Numbered from the stretch's first letter, positions 46,640-59,448 are shown. The stretch is 64,000 bases of DNA from Pinus tabuliformis (GCA_031772625.1 CM062819.1:822035503-822099502), one strand, 5' to 3'. Notes: generated by a model from the sequence alone, not told the origin. Program-made: numbers and translations.

Positions 46640-46990
46640 TTAAAGGAGAAGGTATGGACACAAGAATTTCCAAGGAGAGCTTGGGAAAATTAAGCTACAT
46701 ATTTATGATGGCGAAAACAAGATGGGAAAGGATGTTGGATCCTAGTTGTTAGGGATAAGGAAGTATTTTCAACTACATAATTACTCATCCAATCAATAAG
46801 CCAAAAAAGATATATATATATATATATAGTGGTTGGAGTGGGTAAGGCAAGTTGAGCATATCAATGAGATGAGGATCTCTTGGAAGTAGTTCAAGAAGTG
46901 TTTCCAGTAAAAGCACCTTTGTAAGCATTACTTTAGGGGGGAAAAGAATGGAAAATTTATAGTAGGTAAAAGTTGCAACAAAGCTCATAG
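46640..46990 (+). pseudogene. Decayed Ty3/gypsy gag fragment
   Basis: In one frame, KIKLHIYDGENKMGKD is followed by RKYFQLHNYSSNQ (about 46688-46798), the usual start of a gypsy capsid domain. Then come WVRQVE, ISWKxFKKCFQ and KHYFRGEKNGKF (about 46836-46952), which resemble the later capsid motifs. Stops and a TA microsatellite interrupt it. It is too short to place in a lineage. Confidence 0.5.
46809..46828. repeat. TA microsatellite
   Basis: About ten TA units lie inside the decayed gag fragment. Confidence 0.9.
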
Positions 46991-47455
46991 TATGGGTATA
47001 TTAGAATTTGTTTTTAAATAGAAAATTCATAAACAAAGAAGAAGCAAAGCTCTAGTTTATTATAGTGTACAATAAAAAAGCTTTAGATAAAATGCTGTCC
47101 AAAAATGCCTAGTAGTGTAACTTTTGCAAAAAAACCCCAAAATCCCAATTATTTTATAAAACATATATATTTAGTAGAAGGGATGTTAACTGACAGCATC
47201 ATCCACTACCTCATTGGTTGGACCCAAAACTTCCTTAACTAATTCCACATTCGTTGGAAATTGGTGAACTTTGTTATCTTCCATAAGTTTCCCAAAGTTT
47301 GAATTAGCGGATTGCACTTCATTGGAATTTCTAGAATGCTCACCTTTTGACAAATTGATTAATGTAGTAATAAAGCATTCCATAACATGGAATCATCTTA
47401 TAATATTGAGTTGAATTTGGACGAGAATAATCCAAATTGAATGAAGAACAAATTC

Positions 47456-48605
47456 TAGAGTTATATTAAGCTTGTGACAACTTTAAATATGTTAGTTTGT
47501 GTAGCTTGGACAGGTGTTCTAGTCTTAGATGGTGTCCATGAAACTAAGGAACACATTGGATTAATTTTCTCCAACGTCCAAAGAAAGTTTATAAGGAAAA
47601 TTGTATTAGTTAAAATTAATTAGCCAGTTTAATTATTTTCCTAAGTCTAACTTAGGAGAAGTGGTTAATTAATCGGGATTAATTCAGGGAAATCGATTTT
47701 CCTCTAGTGACTTCTAGAAAAGTTATGTGATGTGGTCAAGATGATCTTAGTCATCAATTGAGATTAGGTTATGGAAGTTGATTCATCAATGAGAAATTGT
47801 AAGAGGAAATTGATGGGCCTTTGGAGAACACATTCAAGAGATAGATTTACAGTGATAGCAAGGGCGCAGTGACAGTGCGGAGGACACCGCAATTGAGATC
47901 AACAGTGATTGAATATTGAGTTGTCGGAGAGATTTCTTCACAGATTTTTGCAGCTTCTTAGTGATAGAGGGAGATCAATTTTATCTGTAGAGGTTGAGTT
48001 TCCCCAACAACGTGAGTTGGATCAGTGAGGTTGTGTTGTCGGAGCAAGAGTAAAATTTCCAAAGTTATCGATTTTCATAGGAGAAGCCAAGTTTCCAATA
48101 AAGTTCGAATTTCCAGAGGAGGCTGATTTAATTTCCCAATCAGTGCGAGTTTCCAATGGAGTTTGAGTTAACTAGGGTCACATGTGTGCATCAATTCAGG
48201 GTTCAAGAGCAAGGTCGAATTGAATCGAAGGGGCCGAGTTGTTTCCAAGAGGTCAGATCGACTAACAGAAGTGAAGAAAATATTTGTTTTCTAGAGGTTT
48301 GCTAATTTACTGCAAACAGTTGTAATAATTTCCAATTAGATAATTGTTGAAGAATAATAGAAATACTCATTTGCAAAATTGTTTTCCCCACAATGGGGTT
48401 TTTCCAAGGACATTTGTCCAAAAATACTGGTGTCTATAATTTTTGTGCATGCAATATTTTTTCAGTTCCTGTGATTTAATTTTTGTGAAGTTGCACTAGT
48501 GTTTTATCTAGTATTTGTTGCATATAATTTGTAGAAAACAAATATTCTACTTCACATAGGTGGATAATAACTAGTAGCTGTAACAATATTAAAAAAAAAA
48601 TCCCA
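47456..48605 (+). repeat. Ty1/copia LTR, first copy
   Basis: It aligns with 49585-51341 after a solo LTR is removed from the latter. The R/U5-like wording TTTTCCCCACAATGGGGTTT (about 48384) is typical of copia LTRs. It ends before a degenerate initiator-Met primer site (TGGTAT, 48606). The 5' terminus is not a clear TG; homology begins after a shared AATTC. Confidence 0.75.
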
Positions 48606-49584
48606 TGGTATATTCAAATCAGATCTGAGGGAATAAGATGGTTTACGTAGGCACGGGAAGAGAAAAGCAAGGGTTTATAAAACCTAGATTTGATTTCTTC
48701 ATATTTATTTGGGTTTTGCTATATTTTTTAGGGTTCTTTAGAAATGGCCTTGGTAAGATTGAGAGATCAGGACAGATTGGAAGGAGACTCAAATTTTGGT
48801 GTCTAGAAAGCCAAAATTTCCTTGTTGTTAGAAGAAAATGGTCTCAAGGAGTATGCAACTAGTGTGATTGTCGTGTCAGCAGATCCAACACAACTCACTA
48901 CATACAAGAAGGAAGATGCCAAATTGAGGAGGATAATCCTTGACGGTGTTAAAGACCATATAGTTCCAAATATCGCAAAGCTAGACACAATGAAAAAGAC
49001 GTGGGACACAATTATGAATATGTACTAGAATGCTACCATGAATAGGAAGTTGATTCTCGAGGAAAAGTTGAGGAAGACTGGAATGAACAAGGGTGAATAT
49101 GTCACAAGTTACTCACTAGAATTTGACTACTCAAGGGTGAGTTGGCTACAGTTGGAGATAAACCAAACGATGATGAGCTAGTGCGAACAACCCTAAATGG
49201 GTTTACTATGCAATGGATGTCTTCATTCAAGTTATCAATGAAATAAACATCTTACCAAGTTGGCTTCGACTATGGAGCAATTTCACTCAAGAGGATCTTA
49301 GACTAAGTCTTGTTAGTGGAAGAAACAACAAAAAATCATAAATGTGAGGAGCAATAGAAAATGTGGCCCTAGCAGGAAAAGGGAAAGCAAAGAATGGGTC
49401 TAGCAGAGGATAGAACACAAAAGGTGAGAAGAAGAAGAAGAAAGACCTTTCAAAGGTCAAATGCTATGACTGTCATGAGTTTGGCCACTATGTCAGCAAT
49501 TGTCCATAGAGAAAGAAGGGACACAAGTAGACAACAACTTCAGAAAGTGCAGATGAGCTCTCTAGCAGGATGAAACAAGAATTC
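48606..49584 (+). pseudogene. Ty1/copia gag, first copy, truncated
   Basis: It contains the UBN2-type gag pattern SLLLEENGLKEYA, AKLRRIILDGVKDHIVPNIA, TMNRKLILEEKLRKTGMNKG, and a canonical zinc knuckle CYDCHEFGHYVSNC (about 49456-49500). Several stops are present. It ends at 49584 in AATTC, where a second LTR begins, so protease and pol are missing from this copy. Confidence 0.85.
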
Positions 49585-49744
49585 TAGAGTTAGATTAAGC
49601 TTGTGACAACTATAGATATGTCAGTTTGTATAGCTTGGACAGGTGTTCTAGTCTCATATGGTGTCCATGAAACTAAGGAACATAGTGGATTTATTTTCTC
49701 CAACACCCTAATTAGAATTAATTTGTCAGTTTAATTATTTTTTT

Positions 49745-50369
49745 TGGGTGTCTATTATATTCTTTACATGACTAGCCCCACGCATGCGGGGGGGCACAGG
49801 GGGGGCGATAGCCCCCCTTGTTCATTGTGTTGGGCGTAGTAGGGGGGTCACAAGGGTCGGCAGCCCCCCCTCTCGGGGGGTCTGAGGGGGGCAGTAGCCC
49901 CCCCTCTCGGGGGGTTTGAGGGGGGCAGTAGCCCCCCTCTTAGGGCCCGGGGCAGCACCCTAGAGATTAAACAAAAAAACAAAAAAAATAATATTAATAA
50001 ATAAATAAAAAATAAAAATAAAAATAATTTGGACCCTATATTCGGTGGGCGGACCTACCTACGGTTTTGTGCATGATGGTTTTCTGCCCATGGTATTTTG
50101 TAGATCCGGTCAAGGGAACTACGGTTTTGTTCTAATCCAGGGTTAATGGATTGGGGTTTATGGATGTTTCGGCATGTACATATATGTATTGTAACATTAA
50201 ATAATAATAATAATAATAAAAATAAAAATTCAATCTGGTAGTCCCGATTTTGGGATCTAGGGGAAAATCTGTATATATATATGTTTTATGTTTTACGCTC
50301 TCGCCATTGTTTATCTTCTCTTTGTAGAATTCGTATGCAAGTAATTTATGTACGGGGTTAAAACCTACA
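49745..50369 (+). repeat. Solo LTR (about 625 bp) inside the copia LTR
   Basis: It starts TGGGTG and ends CCTACA between duplicated ATTTT-like flanks (49737-49741 and 50370-50374, allowing for a T-run). No internal coding DNA. The body contains the G/C-tract hairpins and an AT-rich tract. Confidence 0.5.
49785..49950 (+). repeat. G-tract/C-tract hairpin repeats
   Basis: Four units of the type GGGGGGC-(GATA or AGTA)-GCCCCCC or a weaker variant, linked by CTCTCGGGGGG. The last two units are a near-perfect repeat of about 37 bp. Each forms a 7-bp GC stem with a tetraloop, and the G runs could also fold as quadruplexes. Confidence 0.9.
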
Positions 50370-51341
50370 ATTTTCCTAAGTCTAACTTAGGAGAAGTGGT
50401 TAATTAATCGGGATTAATTCAGACAAATCGATTTTCCTATAGTGACTTCTAGAAAATTTATGTGATGGTGTCAAGATGATCTTAGCTGTCGATTGAGATT
50501 ATATCGTGGTCATTGATTCCTCAGTGAGAGATTATAAGAGGAAATCGATGGGAATTTGGAGAACACATTCAAGAGATAGATTTGCAGTGATACCAAGGGC
50601 GGAGTGACAGCGTGGAGGACATTGCAGTTGAGATCAATAGTGATTGAAAACCAATTTGTCGGAGAGATTTCTTCATAGTAATTCACAGTTTCTTAGTGAT
50701 AGAGGGATATCAATTTTATGTGCATAGGTCAAGTTTCCCCGACATTGTGAGTTGGATCAGTGAGGTTGTGTTTCTGGAGCAAGAGAAATTTTCCAAAGTG
50801 ATCGATTTTCACAAGAGAAGCTAAGTTTTCTAGTAAAGGTCAAATTTCTAGATGAGGCTGATTTAATTTCCCAATCAATGCGAGTTTCCAGTTGAGGTCG
50901 GGTTAGCCAGGGTCGTATGTGTGGACCAATTTAGGGTTCTAGAGTAGGACCAAATTGAATCAGAGACGTCAAGTTGCTTTAAGGAGGTCAGGTCGACTAG
51001 AAGAAGTGAAGAAAGCATATTTTCTAGAGGATTTCTAATTTACTACAAACAATTGTAATAATTGCCAATTACATAATTGTTGAAGAATAATAAAAATACT
51101 CATTTGCAAAACTAGTTTTCCCAACACTGTGTTTTTTCTAGGGACATTTGTCCAAAAATATTGGTGTTTATTATTTTATGTGTGTGAAATATTTTCTTAG
51201 TTCCTATGATTTCATTTTCATGAAGTTGCACTAGTGTTTTATCCCGTATTTGTCACATATAATTTGAAGAATAAAAATAATATACTTCAGATAAGTGGAT
51301 AATAAACAGTAACTGCAACAATATTTAAAAAACAAATCCCA

Positions 51342-54189
51342 CGATATTAGAGCATATCTGAGGGAAGAAGAAGTTTTGCGTAGGCACGAGAAGAGAAAAG
51401 AAAAGGTTTGTAAAACCTAGATTCGAATTCTTCAGATTTCTTTGGGTTTCTCTATAGTTCTGAGGGTTCTTCGAAAATGGCGTCAACGGGATTGAGAGAT
51501 CGGAACAAATTGTCTGGAGCCTCAAATTTTGGTGTGTAGAAAGCCAAAATTCCTTGTTGTTAGAAGAAAATGGTCTCAAGGCGTAGGCAACTAGTGTGAT
51601 TATCGTAGTGGTAGATCCAACACAACTCACTACATACAAGAAGAAAGATTGCAAATTGAGGAGGATAATCCTTAGCAATGTTAAAGAGCATATAGTTCCA
51701 AATATCACAAAGTTAGACACAATGAAAAAAATGTTGGATACAATTATGAATATGCACTAGAATGCTACCATGAATAGGAAGTTGATTCTCATGGAAAAGT
51801 TGAGGAAGACTCGGCTGAACAAGGGTGAAGATGTCACAAGTTACCTCACCAGTCTTTGACTTGTAAAGGATTAGTTGGCTACAATTGGAGACAAACCATA
51901 CGATGATGAGCTAGTGTGAATAGCCATAAATGAGTTTACTAAGCAATGGGATGTCTTCGTTCAAGTTGTCAATGGAAGAGACACCTTACTGAGTTTGGAT
52001 TGACTATGGAGAAATTTCACTTAGGAGGAGCTTAGACTAAGTCTTGTCAATGGAAGAAGCAACAAAATTCAAAAAAGTGAGAAGCAATAAAAAATGTGGC
52101 CCTAGCAGGAAAAGGGAAAGCAAAGAAGGTGTCTAACAGAGGACAGAACACAAAAGGTGAGAACAAGAAGAAATACCTTCAAAGGTCAAATGCTACGATT
52201 GTACTGAGTTCGACCATTATGTCAACCATTATCTACAGAGAAAGAAGAGCGAGAAGAAGGGAAAGAAGTAGACAACAACTTCAGAAAGTGCAGATGGCCT
52301 CTCTAGCAGGATGAAATAGGAATTCACACTTAATGCTTTCCTATCTAGCTCAACCTCACAGGGTCTTTGGTATAGAGATAGTGGTTTATCATTTCACATG
52401 AGACGAGTTATAGAGTAATTATCTAGTTATAAGGAGGAGGACATAAAATTCCAGATCTAATTGGGGAACAAGTCCAAGTACAATCCAGTTGCAAGAGGGA
52501 CTATTTTGTTTAAGAGGGAGAATGGCAAGCCAATTCCTTTTCATTATGTGTTGCATGTGCCAGGCTTGGGTATGAACTTGATTTCTATATCTATCCTTCA
52601 AGATAAAGGGTACAATGTACTCATTATAGTGCATAGGTGTTGATCAAGCACAAAGATTGGAAATCACCCATAGTGATGGGAGTTAGGAGTGGGAAACTAT
52701 ACAAGTTGCAGATGAATATTCCTAAGGCATTGGTTAGCAGCAGTAATCCTAGAGATCAGGGGGAACTATGGCATATGAGGATGGGCCATATACATCATGG
52801 AGCACTTAGATTGCTTTGTGACACAGTGACAGGTGTTTTGGAGGTGATCACAAAACATGATGATGGATGCAAGGGATGTGTGTTGGGGAAGTTTGTGAAA
52901 GCAATTTTTCTGAGTGACACCAGATCAATCGTTCTTCTTGATCTAATGCATTTAAATGTATGTGGTTCGATGTCGACAAAGTCTCTCAGGGGATATGTTT
53001 ACTTCATTACTTTTATTGATAATTTCTACAAGAATACCTAGATATACTTCCTAAAGACCAAGGATGAGGTCTTCAGTTGCTTTAAGAAGTTTAAAGACCT
53101 AGTGGTGAATGTGACAGGAAGAAAGGTGAAGTTTCTTTGGTCAAACAATTGAGGTGAGTAAACAAGAAAGGAGTTCCAGGATTTTTGTAACAAGGTAGGA
53201 ATCAAGAGAGAGTGGACGATTCCTTACAACCCACAATAGAATGGGGTTGTTGAGACAGAGAATCATTCTATTTTAGAGGCAGTGAGGGATATGTTGTATG
53301 TTATTTATGGGTAGAGACATGCAATACGAATATTTATATACAAAACATGGTCCCACATAAATCATTAGGAAAGTTGAAACCAAAGGAGGCATTCATAGGG
53401 AAGAGGCCAGATGTTAGTCATTTCAGGATATTTGGCAGCTTAGCATATTGTCACATTCCAGTATATACACATTCCAAATTAGATTAGACAGCAGAGAGGT
53501 GGTACTTTGTGGGGTACAATGAAACCTCAAATGCATATCAGATTTTCATTCTAGGGGCCATTGGGATTATTATCATACGATATGTCAAGTTCATGAAGGA
53601 CAAGTCATATAGAAGGTCCATATATTTTCCAACAGTAGATGATCAGAGTGAGAAACTAGCAGAAGTTCCAAGAGTTGAGAAGTAGGATCAGGGGCAGCAG
53701 AGCACAAGTACAGTTACCAATATGAACTCAGGCTCAGGTAGAGGAGTTCTTGAGAGTTCACTGAGTACAGAGCAGCAAATGTAGTAGATTATGAAGATGC
53801 ATTAGGAGGACATGGAGGTGGATATTCCATCCTCTATAGTTGGCAGGAGGAACCACTAGGTTTAACCTACACTCAACGATGCTCAGGAGTTTGTGGGAGC
53901 TCCTAGGATGGGAAGTAGGCAGTGAATACAATCTAAGAGGTCCTTTGGATACATGGAATTGGTAAGTGAATTAGTAGATAGTGAGCATTATAGCTATCAG
54001 GAAGCCACACAACAGTAGGTTTGATGAGATGTGATGGTTGAGGAGTATACCTCGATCATGAAGAATGATGTGTGGGAGGTTGTACCTAGACTGATAAATA
54101 GGATGATGGTTGGACCATGTTAGGTCTTTAAGATCAAGTGCAGTGTAGATGGCAGCATCGAGAAATGCAAGGCATGATTCGTGGCCAAG
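51342..54189 (+). pseudogene. Ty1/copia gag, protease and integrase (second copy), decayed
   Basis: Gag (from about 51478) has the same wording as the first copy but more stops. The protease site reads WYRDSGLSFHM (DSG at 52377-52385). The integrase region shows WHMRMGHIHHG...CKGC (zinc, about 52768-52890), DLMHLNVCG and NGVVETENHSIL, but the second Asp motif is WSNN. The frame then reaches the start of RT (KCKA*FVAK), where the second Tat element is inserted at 54190. RT resumes at 62165. The order gag-protease-integrase-RT identifies Ty1/copia. Confidence 0.85.
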
Positions 54190-55236
54190 TGTTATCGGGA
54201 AAACTAGTGTCCATTCAGAGCTGCTAGTCCCACTAAGACGGGTAGCTATCTTAGAAACAAACAAACTAAAGTTATTTGTGTTTTCCTTTATGGGAGATAG
54301 ATGAGAGAGAAGCAGAGAGTACCAACCTCAGTCTTTCGCTAGTCTCCTTGCTTGTTTCCTCTCTCCCTTGATAGAGCTTTCACCACTCCTTTCTCACTTG
54401 TCCCGCTTCAAAGAACACCTGTAGAGTCAAAGAAGCAAAATACCATCAAAGCATAGAGATCTATAACCATAAACAATATAGGATCAGATGTACATTAACC
54501 ATACAAATGCATATACAAATACAAGATTCAGAGATATACAAGTATATGGAGGAAAACTCAAATAGCTTTATTGATAGAAGTAGTAGAAGAGAGGATTACA
54601 ACCAAGTTGTCTAATCCAGCATCATCCTCCCAGTATGGAAGCCCTCTTCACCTCATAAAAAAGCAAGATCACCCAACAATACAATGTCTCAAAGAGAAAC
54701 CAACAACACATCCTTATAAATTACAAAATTCCAGCCTTTGGATCTCTAGGATGAGGGATCCATATATAGATGTTTGCAGGAGAGTGAGTCAGCTTCTGGG
54801 ATTTTTATTAGTGTCATTTCACTGATAGTTCTTGGTTCCACTTGAAGATTTCATGATCTCTTACTCATCCCTAGGTGAATTTAGAGAGGCAAGTGCCATA
54901 TGAGCAGTTTCTAGAAGATTCTTTGAGTTTCCACCTAGCAAACTACTTCTACCATTTATTTTCTCTCGCTCATCACACCCTACAGAAGGGATTTTCAGCA
55001 TGCATCGCACCCTTTGTGTGTAGCAGGTGAGATGCATCGCACCCTCAGCATGTAGTAGTCTGTATGGTCCAATTTTGACCAGTTCTGAGCAGTTTTTCAG
55101 GGAGAACTTCTGGGAAATGATGTAATCAGTTGACCTTGATCCTTTAGGGTATGAAACAACACTTTTATGGGTTTGAGAGCCCTTGGTTTATTGACATATG
55201 TCATTGGGGTTGCAGTGCCCAAATATGTCTATAATA
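54190..55236 (-). repeat. Second Tat element 3' LTR
   Basis: Aligned along its length with 61113-62159. It carries the family word ATGCATCGCACCCT twice (55000 and 55032). Confidence 0.97.
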
Positions 55237-55248
55237 GTCTCCCCCTAA
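55237..55248 (-). promoter_or_regulatory. Polypurine tract of the second Tat element
   Basis: On the - strand TTAGGGGGAGAC runs into the 3' LTR. It is similar to TAGGGGGCAATC of the first Tat element. Confidence 0.75.
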
Positions 55249-57902
55249 AGCATGAGGTCTTAAATCTTCTGATGTCGAGTGAAATTCTTTATCATGAGGA
55301 TCCGAGGTTTTTTGAACTAGAAGGTGACCTGTAATAAGATACAATACAATAAATTATCTTCATAATATTTTCGTGATCTAGCTGAGGCGGGCATTCCCAT
55401 GCTCAGTTTTATAAATTCATTTTCATGTACATAGGACAGACAACCGTCTGTGTGGCAGACTGATGATTCTGGTAGAGCCATCATCCCTTAGCTTGGATGA
55501 TTATCTATGCAACTATGATGTACATTTGATATCTTTATTTTCCTGAATATATCGCAGCCTAGATGGATGAAACTAGATCCGAGGGCTTCAAACTCATTCA
55601 ATCTTCGCATGAAGTACAAGTCGGTCCATGTGAAAAGATGTTTTGATGTCGAACATTGAAAGACATCACCTGATTACCAGCCAATGATGTAAGATGTTAA
55701 CAAGCGCGAGAGGAATCACTGATAATGATGATGACCCTCAAGGTACTGCAGTACAATTCACGTGGTGTGAACACATGATTCGATGTCGAACACCACGCAA
55801 AATATTTCGGTCAAAGGCCATTGATGTAAACCTGTGCCGGAAGTGAGAAACTTACCATTGAGGCATGCAAGCTTCAAAGTACTGAAAGGGTTGTTCCTAG
55901 GTCAACTTCTTGGATAATGGGCTGATGTCGACAAGAAGTGACCCGTCGTAGGAGGGCCTTAATGAATCCCGCATCTACGACACGGAACGAAGCAAATGAT
56001 TTTGTGGAGGTGAAACCGATCTGATGATTCAAGGTTCAGGGTGGCGGTCATGAAAGAATGGAGCGTTAAGGTATTGCAGCGGATGAGGTGTTAGCTAGGT
56101 TGGTGAATTCTCTGAGTAACTTCTCTTGAACATATCGGCGACACTGGAATGGATTGGTAGCGTTAACCCCAAAATGGATGGTACAGAGGACCAATGGTGA
56201 TATGACCGATGAATGGAATAACCCAACCCAACTCAATCATGGTGATGGAGGGAAAGTGTCATTTTCAAGAGCGACCTGCTACCAATGAAGTTATTCAAGT
56301 TTTCTTCCCTTTTTCCCCAGTCATTTCTGACCAGTACCTCTTTATTTTTTTCAAGCTTGAGGAGGATAACATATGCTTGTTCTATAATTTTCCCTTCGGG
56401 AAAACCTGTCGCTATGTTTTAACGAGCCTAGCGATAGTGAAACTCGCTCTTGTCTGCATGGACAAGTTTGTCGCTATTGTTTTAACGAGTTTAACGACAA
56501 AGATAACTCGGTCCTTTTCAGTTTTAGAGAGTTTGAAAATAGACAGAAAGGAAACTCCAGTAGTCATTTTTCGTAATATAATCCCTTAAGTCCGAAAAAG
56601 TATAAAATAATACGAAAGGGATGACTTTTCGATAGTTTTAACGAGTCGAACAAGACAAACACTCGATATTTTTGTGTAATGATCCCTCAGGTCCAAAAAG
56701 ATTAAAATATAGAGGAGGGATGGCACTTCCAATTACTTTAACGAGCTGGAGAGGCCAATTGCCCGACAATCTTTTCATATTTTAGGAGTCTAAAAAGAGC
56801 TTAAAGGAGACTCATTTTTTTAGGAATGAGTGATGTTTTTGGATAGCAATCGGTTCTAGGTAAGGTTTGGAACTTTTCAATCACGGCAGTGTAAAGAAGG
56901 TGGCTAATAGAATCACCCATCGCAGTTGTTCCTCAAAAGGGTGAACAATTAAATGGAGGTGTATGATCAGCTAAAAAAGAGTGGAGGTGATGGTAAGAAC
57001 ACGACCAACGTTCAAAAGCTGATAGCTACGCGATCGCAAAGGTTATTTACCAAAGGTGGGTTCATTTTTTAATGAGCTTGAACTCTGGGGGAACATATGC
57101 TCATTGCTAGGTTTATTTTTTAACGAGCTTGAACTTCGCGTAAACCTGCTCGTGCCAGTCATATAATAAGGATGTCTCTCATTAGTAGGTTCATTTTTTA
57201 GGGAGCTTCCCCCATGCGAAACCTTGCTCTGGAGCCTTTTGTATGCAAGCTGGGAATGACCAACTATTGTCCTAGGGGTTAAAGAACTACTAAGGTTAGG
57301 TAGGATAGTCTCTCAGTGGGAAACAATCTCCTTTACTTTGTCGGTGCCATTTGGCCCTTGCAAAGGTGAATGGTTGATTAGACCAATCACCTAACTTAAG
57401 CAGTTGAAGTTAGTAAAACTATAGGGTTAGAGTTACGTTGGTCGCTTTTCACTTGTGTACAAAAGGTTTGCATGCCCCCAGGTATAAAGAAAAGTAAAGT
57501 TTCTCGGTTACCATACGGTAGTTCTTGCATATCAAGATTGTTTCGTCTGCATTTGCAGACAAAACACTTCCTTGGCTCTGTCCGAAATAGACAAAGGTGA
57601 ATGGTTGGAATTTCCAATCACATAACCTTTGACAAGGAAATCCTTTTCTAGTCTAATCCCATTTTCCTAAACGGACGGGTGTGTTAGACTAGTCATATAT
57701 TCTACACGGAAACCTACATTATATCTGGGGTTTTCCTACCGAAGCAGACCAGAGCGCATGCCCCCTAGGTTTAGTCACATTCACCGAATCACTCGCACTC
57801 ATCGGGTGGATGGGCTGGAGATTAATGAGACATTCCTTGTGTAAAAAGACCATTTAGGGATGGCATTTGACTAGTAGCTTTGTTTGAATCGGGGAATGAA
57901 AG
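55249..57902 (-). other. Long 3' non-coding region of the second Tat element
   Basis: About 55249-56830 is related to 30342-31960 of the first Tat element. The stem-loop array spans 56352-57153. 57240-57900 has no recognisable protein. No PMD-like antisense gene is present here, unlike the first element. Confidence 0.65.
56352..57153. repeat. Array of short stem-loops in the second Tat element
   Basis: Perfect stems: CAAGC/GCTTG 56352/56375; UUUUCCC/GGGAAAA with UUC loop 56388-56404; TCGCTA/TAGCGA 56409/56429; CTTGTC/GACAAG 56449/56461; TTTGTCG/CGACAAA 56467/56495; CGAGTT/AACTCG 56486/56505; GAGTTT/AAACTC 56529/56552; ATCCCTT/AAGGGAT 56581/56616; CGAGT/ACTCG 56642/56661; ATCCCTC/GAGGGAT 56682/56715; GAGTCT/AGACTC 56786/56808; AATGAGC/GCTCATT 57071/57099; ACGAGC/GCTCGT 57123/57148. 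Many again follow TTTTAACGAG. Some overlap and would be alternatives. Confidence 0.75.
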
Positions 57903-59354
57903 CTAGTCAACTAGCTGGACCATTCTACCTTCATACAGAAAACACATCACTCGAAAGAGTGAGGAAACAATAGCTCCCATGCTATAAATGTAGTCACGCC
58001 CAAGGAGTAGATGGTAATCTAGAGGCCCTTGGACTACCATCACGTTTAGATGAATGGTTTTCCTTCTCAAAGTTATAGGCAAATTTGGAAGGATCCCTAA
58101 TGGTCGACTAGTTCCGTTGTTGAAGCCTGACAGATTTCGAATCTCAGGCAGAAGTGATGGCGAACCAAGAACTTTCCAAGTAGTTGAGGAAAGGATACTC
58201 ACAGAAGCCCCTTCATCTATGATAGTACCAGCCATGATCATTCTGTAAGCTTGTACTATGATTCAGAATGGTACATTAGATGATAGGCAGGGTCTCCCTA
58301 GTAGATTCCAATCAAAGGAAACAAATAGATTGCTTGGACGAGGGACCGAATAAACGGCTAGATGAATCTCTGACAAACTTCCTTCTTGTGGTAAAGGAAC
58401 GGGTAGATTGCCCCCATGTTCATCGGATTTTGTGTTAACAAAAAGAATTTGAACGGTGTCGTTCTTATTCTCTTTGGTGACTGTATCATTTGAAAGCGGA
58501 CCTTCTAAAGACAAGACTGGGTCAACTGTCGTCTCAACCTGTTGACTTTGGTTCGGTGTGGACTCAGAGGGTTTATCTTCAACGATAGGTGCTTCATTCG
58601 ACAACAAAGGCATGTTAGTCAGATTTTCAATTAGCAATGGAGTCGGCAAGAGTTTCCTGTATCCAAGAGGAAGTCGCTACGGTGAAGCAAGACGGTTATC
58701 CAAGACTCCTTTAGCTTTGTCCAGGAAAGGAAAACGGTGGAGGGCATGATTTCCTTCACACAGTCTGCAAGGAAAGTTAGATCTTCCTTTCTACCCATTG
58801 ACTTCATTTTCACTAGTTGATGGTGTTCTCTCAACATGATCGTCGGAGGTTGACGACACCGAATTGTGCAAGCAGGGAGACCAGTCTCTTAAGATCCGCA
58901 GGATGCAAGGACAATCTCGATGATAGTGGTCTCCTTTGCAAATGACACATGGATATTTAGGTTTGTAAGGTGCAGTGTGTGGATTTTCGCCAGATGATGT
59001 ATGGTTTCCCCCTTTCACCGTTGGCTTCTTCTTATTCTTCTCCTTCCCTTTCTTCTTCTTCTCAGTTACTTGGTTTTTAATGTTACTAGTTTCACTAAGC
59101 GAAGAGGAAGAAGGAGAGGGAGAAACAAATGAAGTAGAAGGTGGGGGAGCAACTTCAGTATCATTTGGTTGCTGATTTGATTGTTGAGGATTTACGGTGT
59201 TTTGAACGACAGAGGTCGAGAAAAACCATACTGGCAGGCCAATTGTGAGTTCTGGAAGGGACAATGTAGCCATGTGTGGAGCACCAACATCTCCCCAGGA
59301 AGAGAAAGGACTAGGATTCCCCCCAAGGGGAAATCCTTGATTGGTGGACTCCAT
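57903..59354 (-). pseudogene. Second Tat element: short gag (zinc knuckles) and protease, no capsid domain
   Basis: One frame from ATG 59354 with a few stops (58791, near 58680 and near 58263). The N-terminus is Ser/Pro-rich, followed by a Lys-rich stretch (KKKKGKEKNKKK). Two knuckles follow: CVICKGDHYHRDC (CX2CX3HX4C) and, after a stop, CRLCEGNHALHRF, whose last Cys is Phe. The protease (58241-57903) has IIDEGASVSILS with the catalytic Asp, then LLLGRDY. The capsid domain seen in the first Tat element (39748-39500) is absent, as is everything after protease. It would encode an RNA-binding protein plus protease at most. Confidence 0.8.
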
Positions 59355-59448
59355 TTTCTCAACCTAAGACCAACGAGGGAACAGTGATGTTATTCCGATT
59401 AAAATAAATTTTATGACGCTTTGACACAACTTGCTTTTTCAATTTTTA

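Larger units (their letters stand above)
49585..51341 (+). repeat. Ty1/copia LTR, second copy, with insertion
   Basis: It matches 47456-48605 with clear divergence. About 630 bp of a different solo LTR interrupts it at 49742-50369. A degraded primer-binding site (CGATATTAGAGC, compare TGGTATCAGAGC) follows at 51342. Confidence 0.75.

Noticed and set aside
46809..46828. TATA promoter
   Set aside because: A pure TA microsatellite within a decayed gag fragment, with no downstream gene.
47186..47383. Small protein gene on the - strand
   Set aside because: 65 codons with no domain, promoter or neighbour support; expected by chance in AT-rich DNA.
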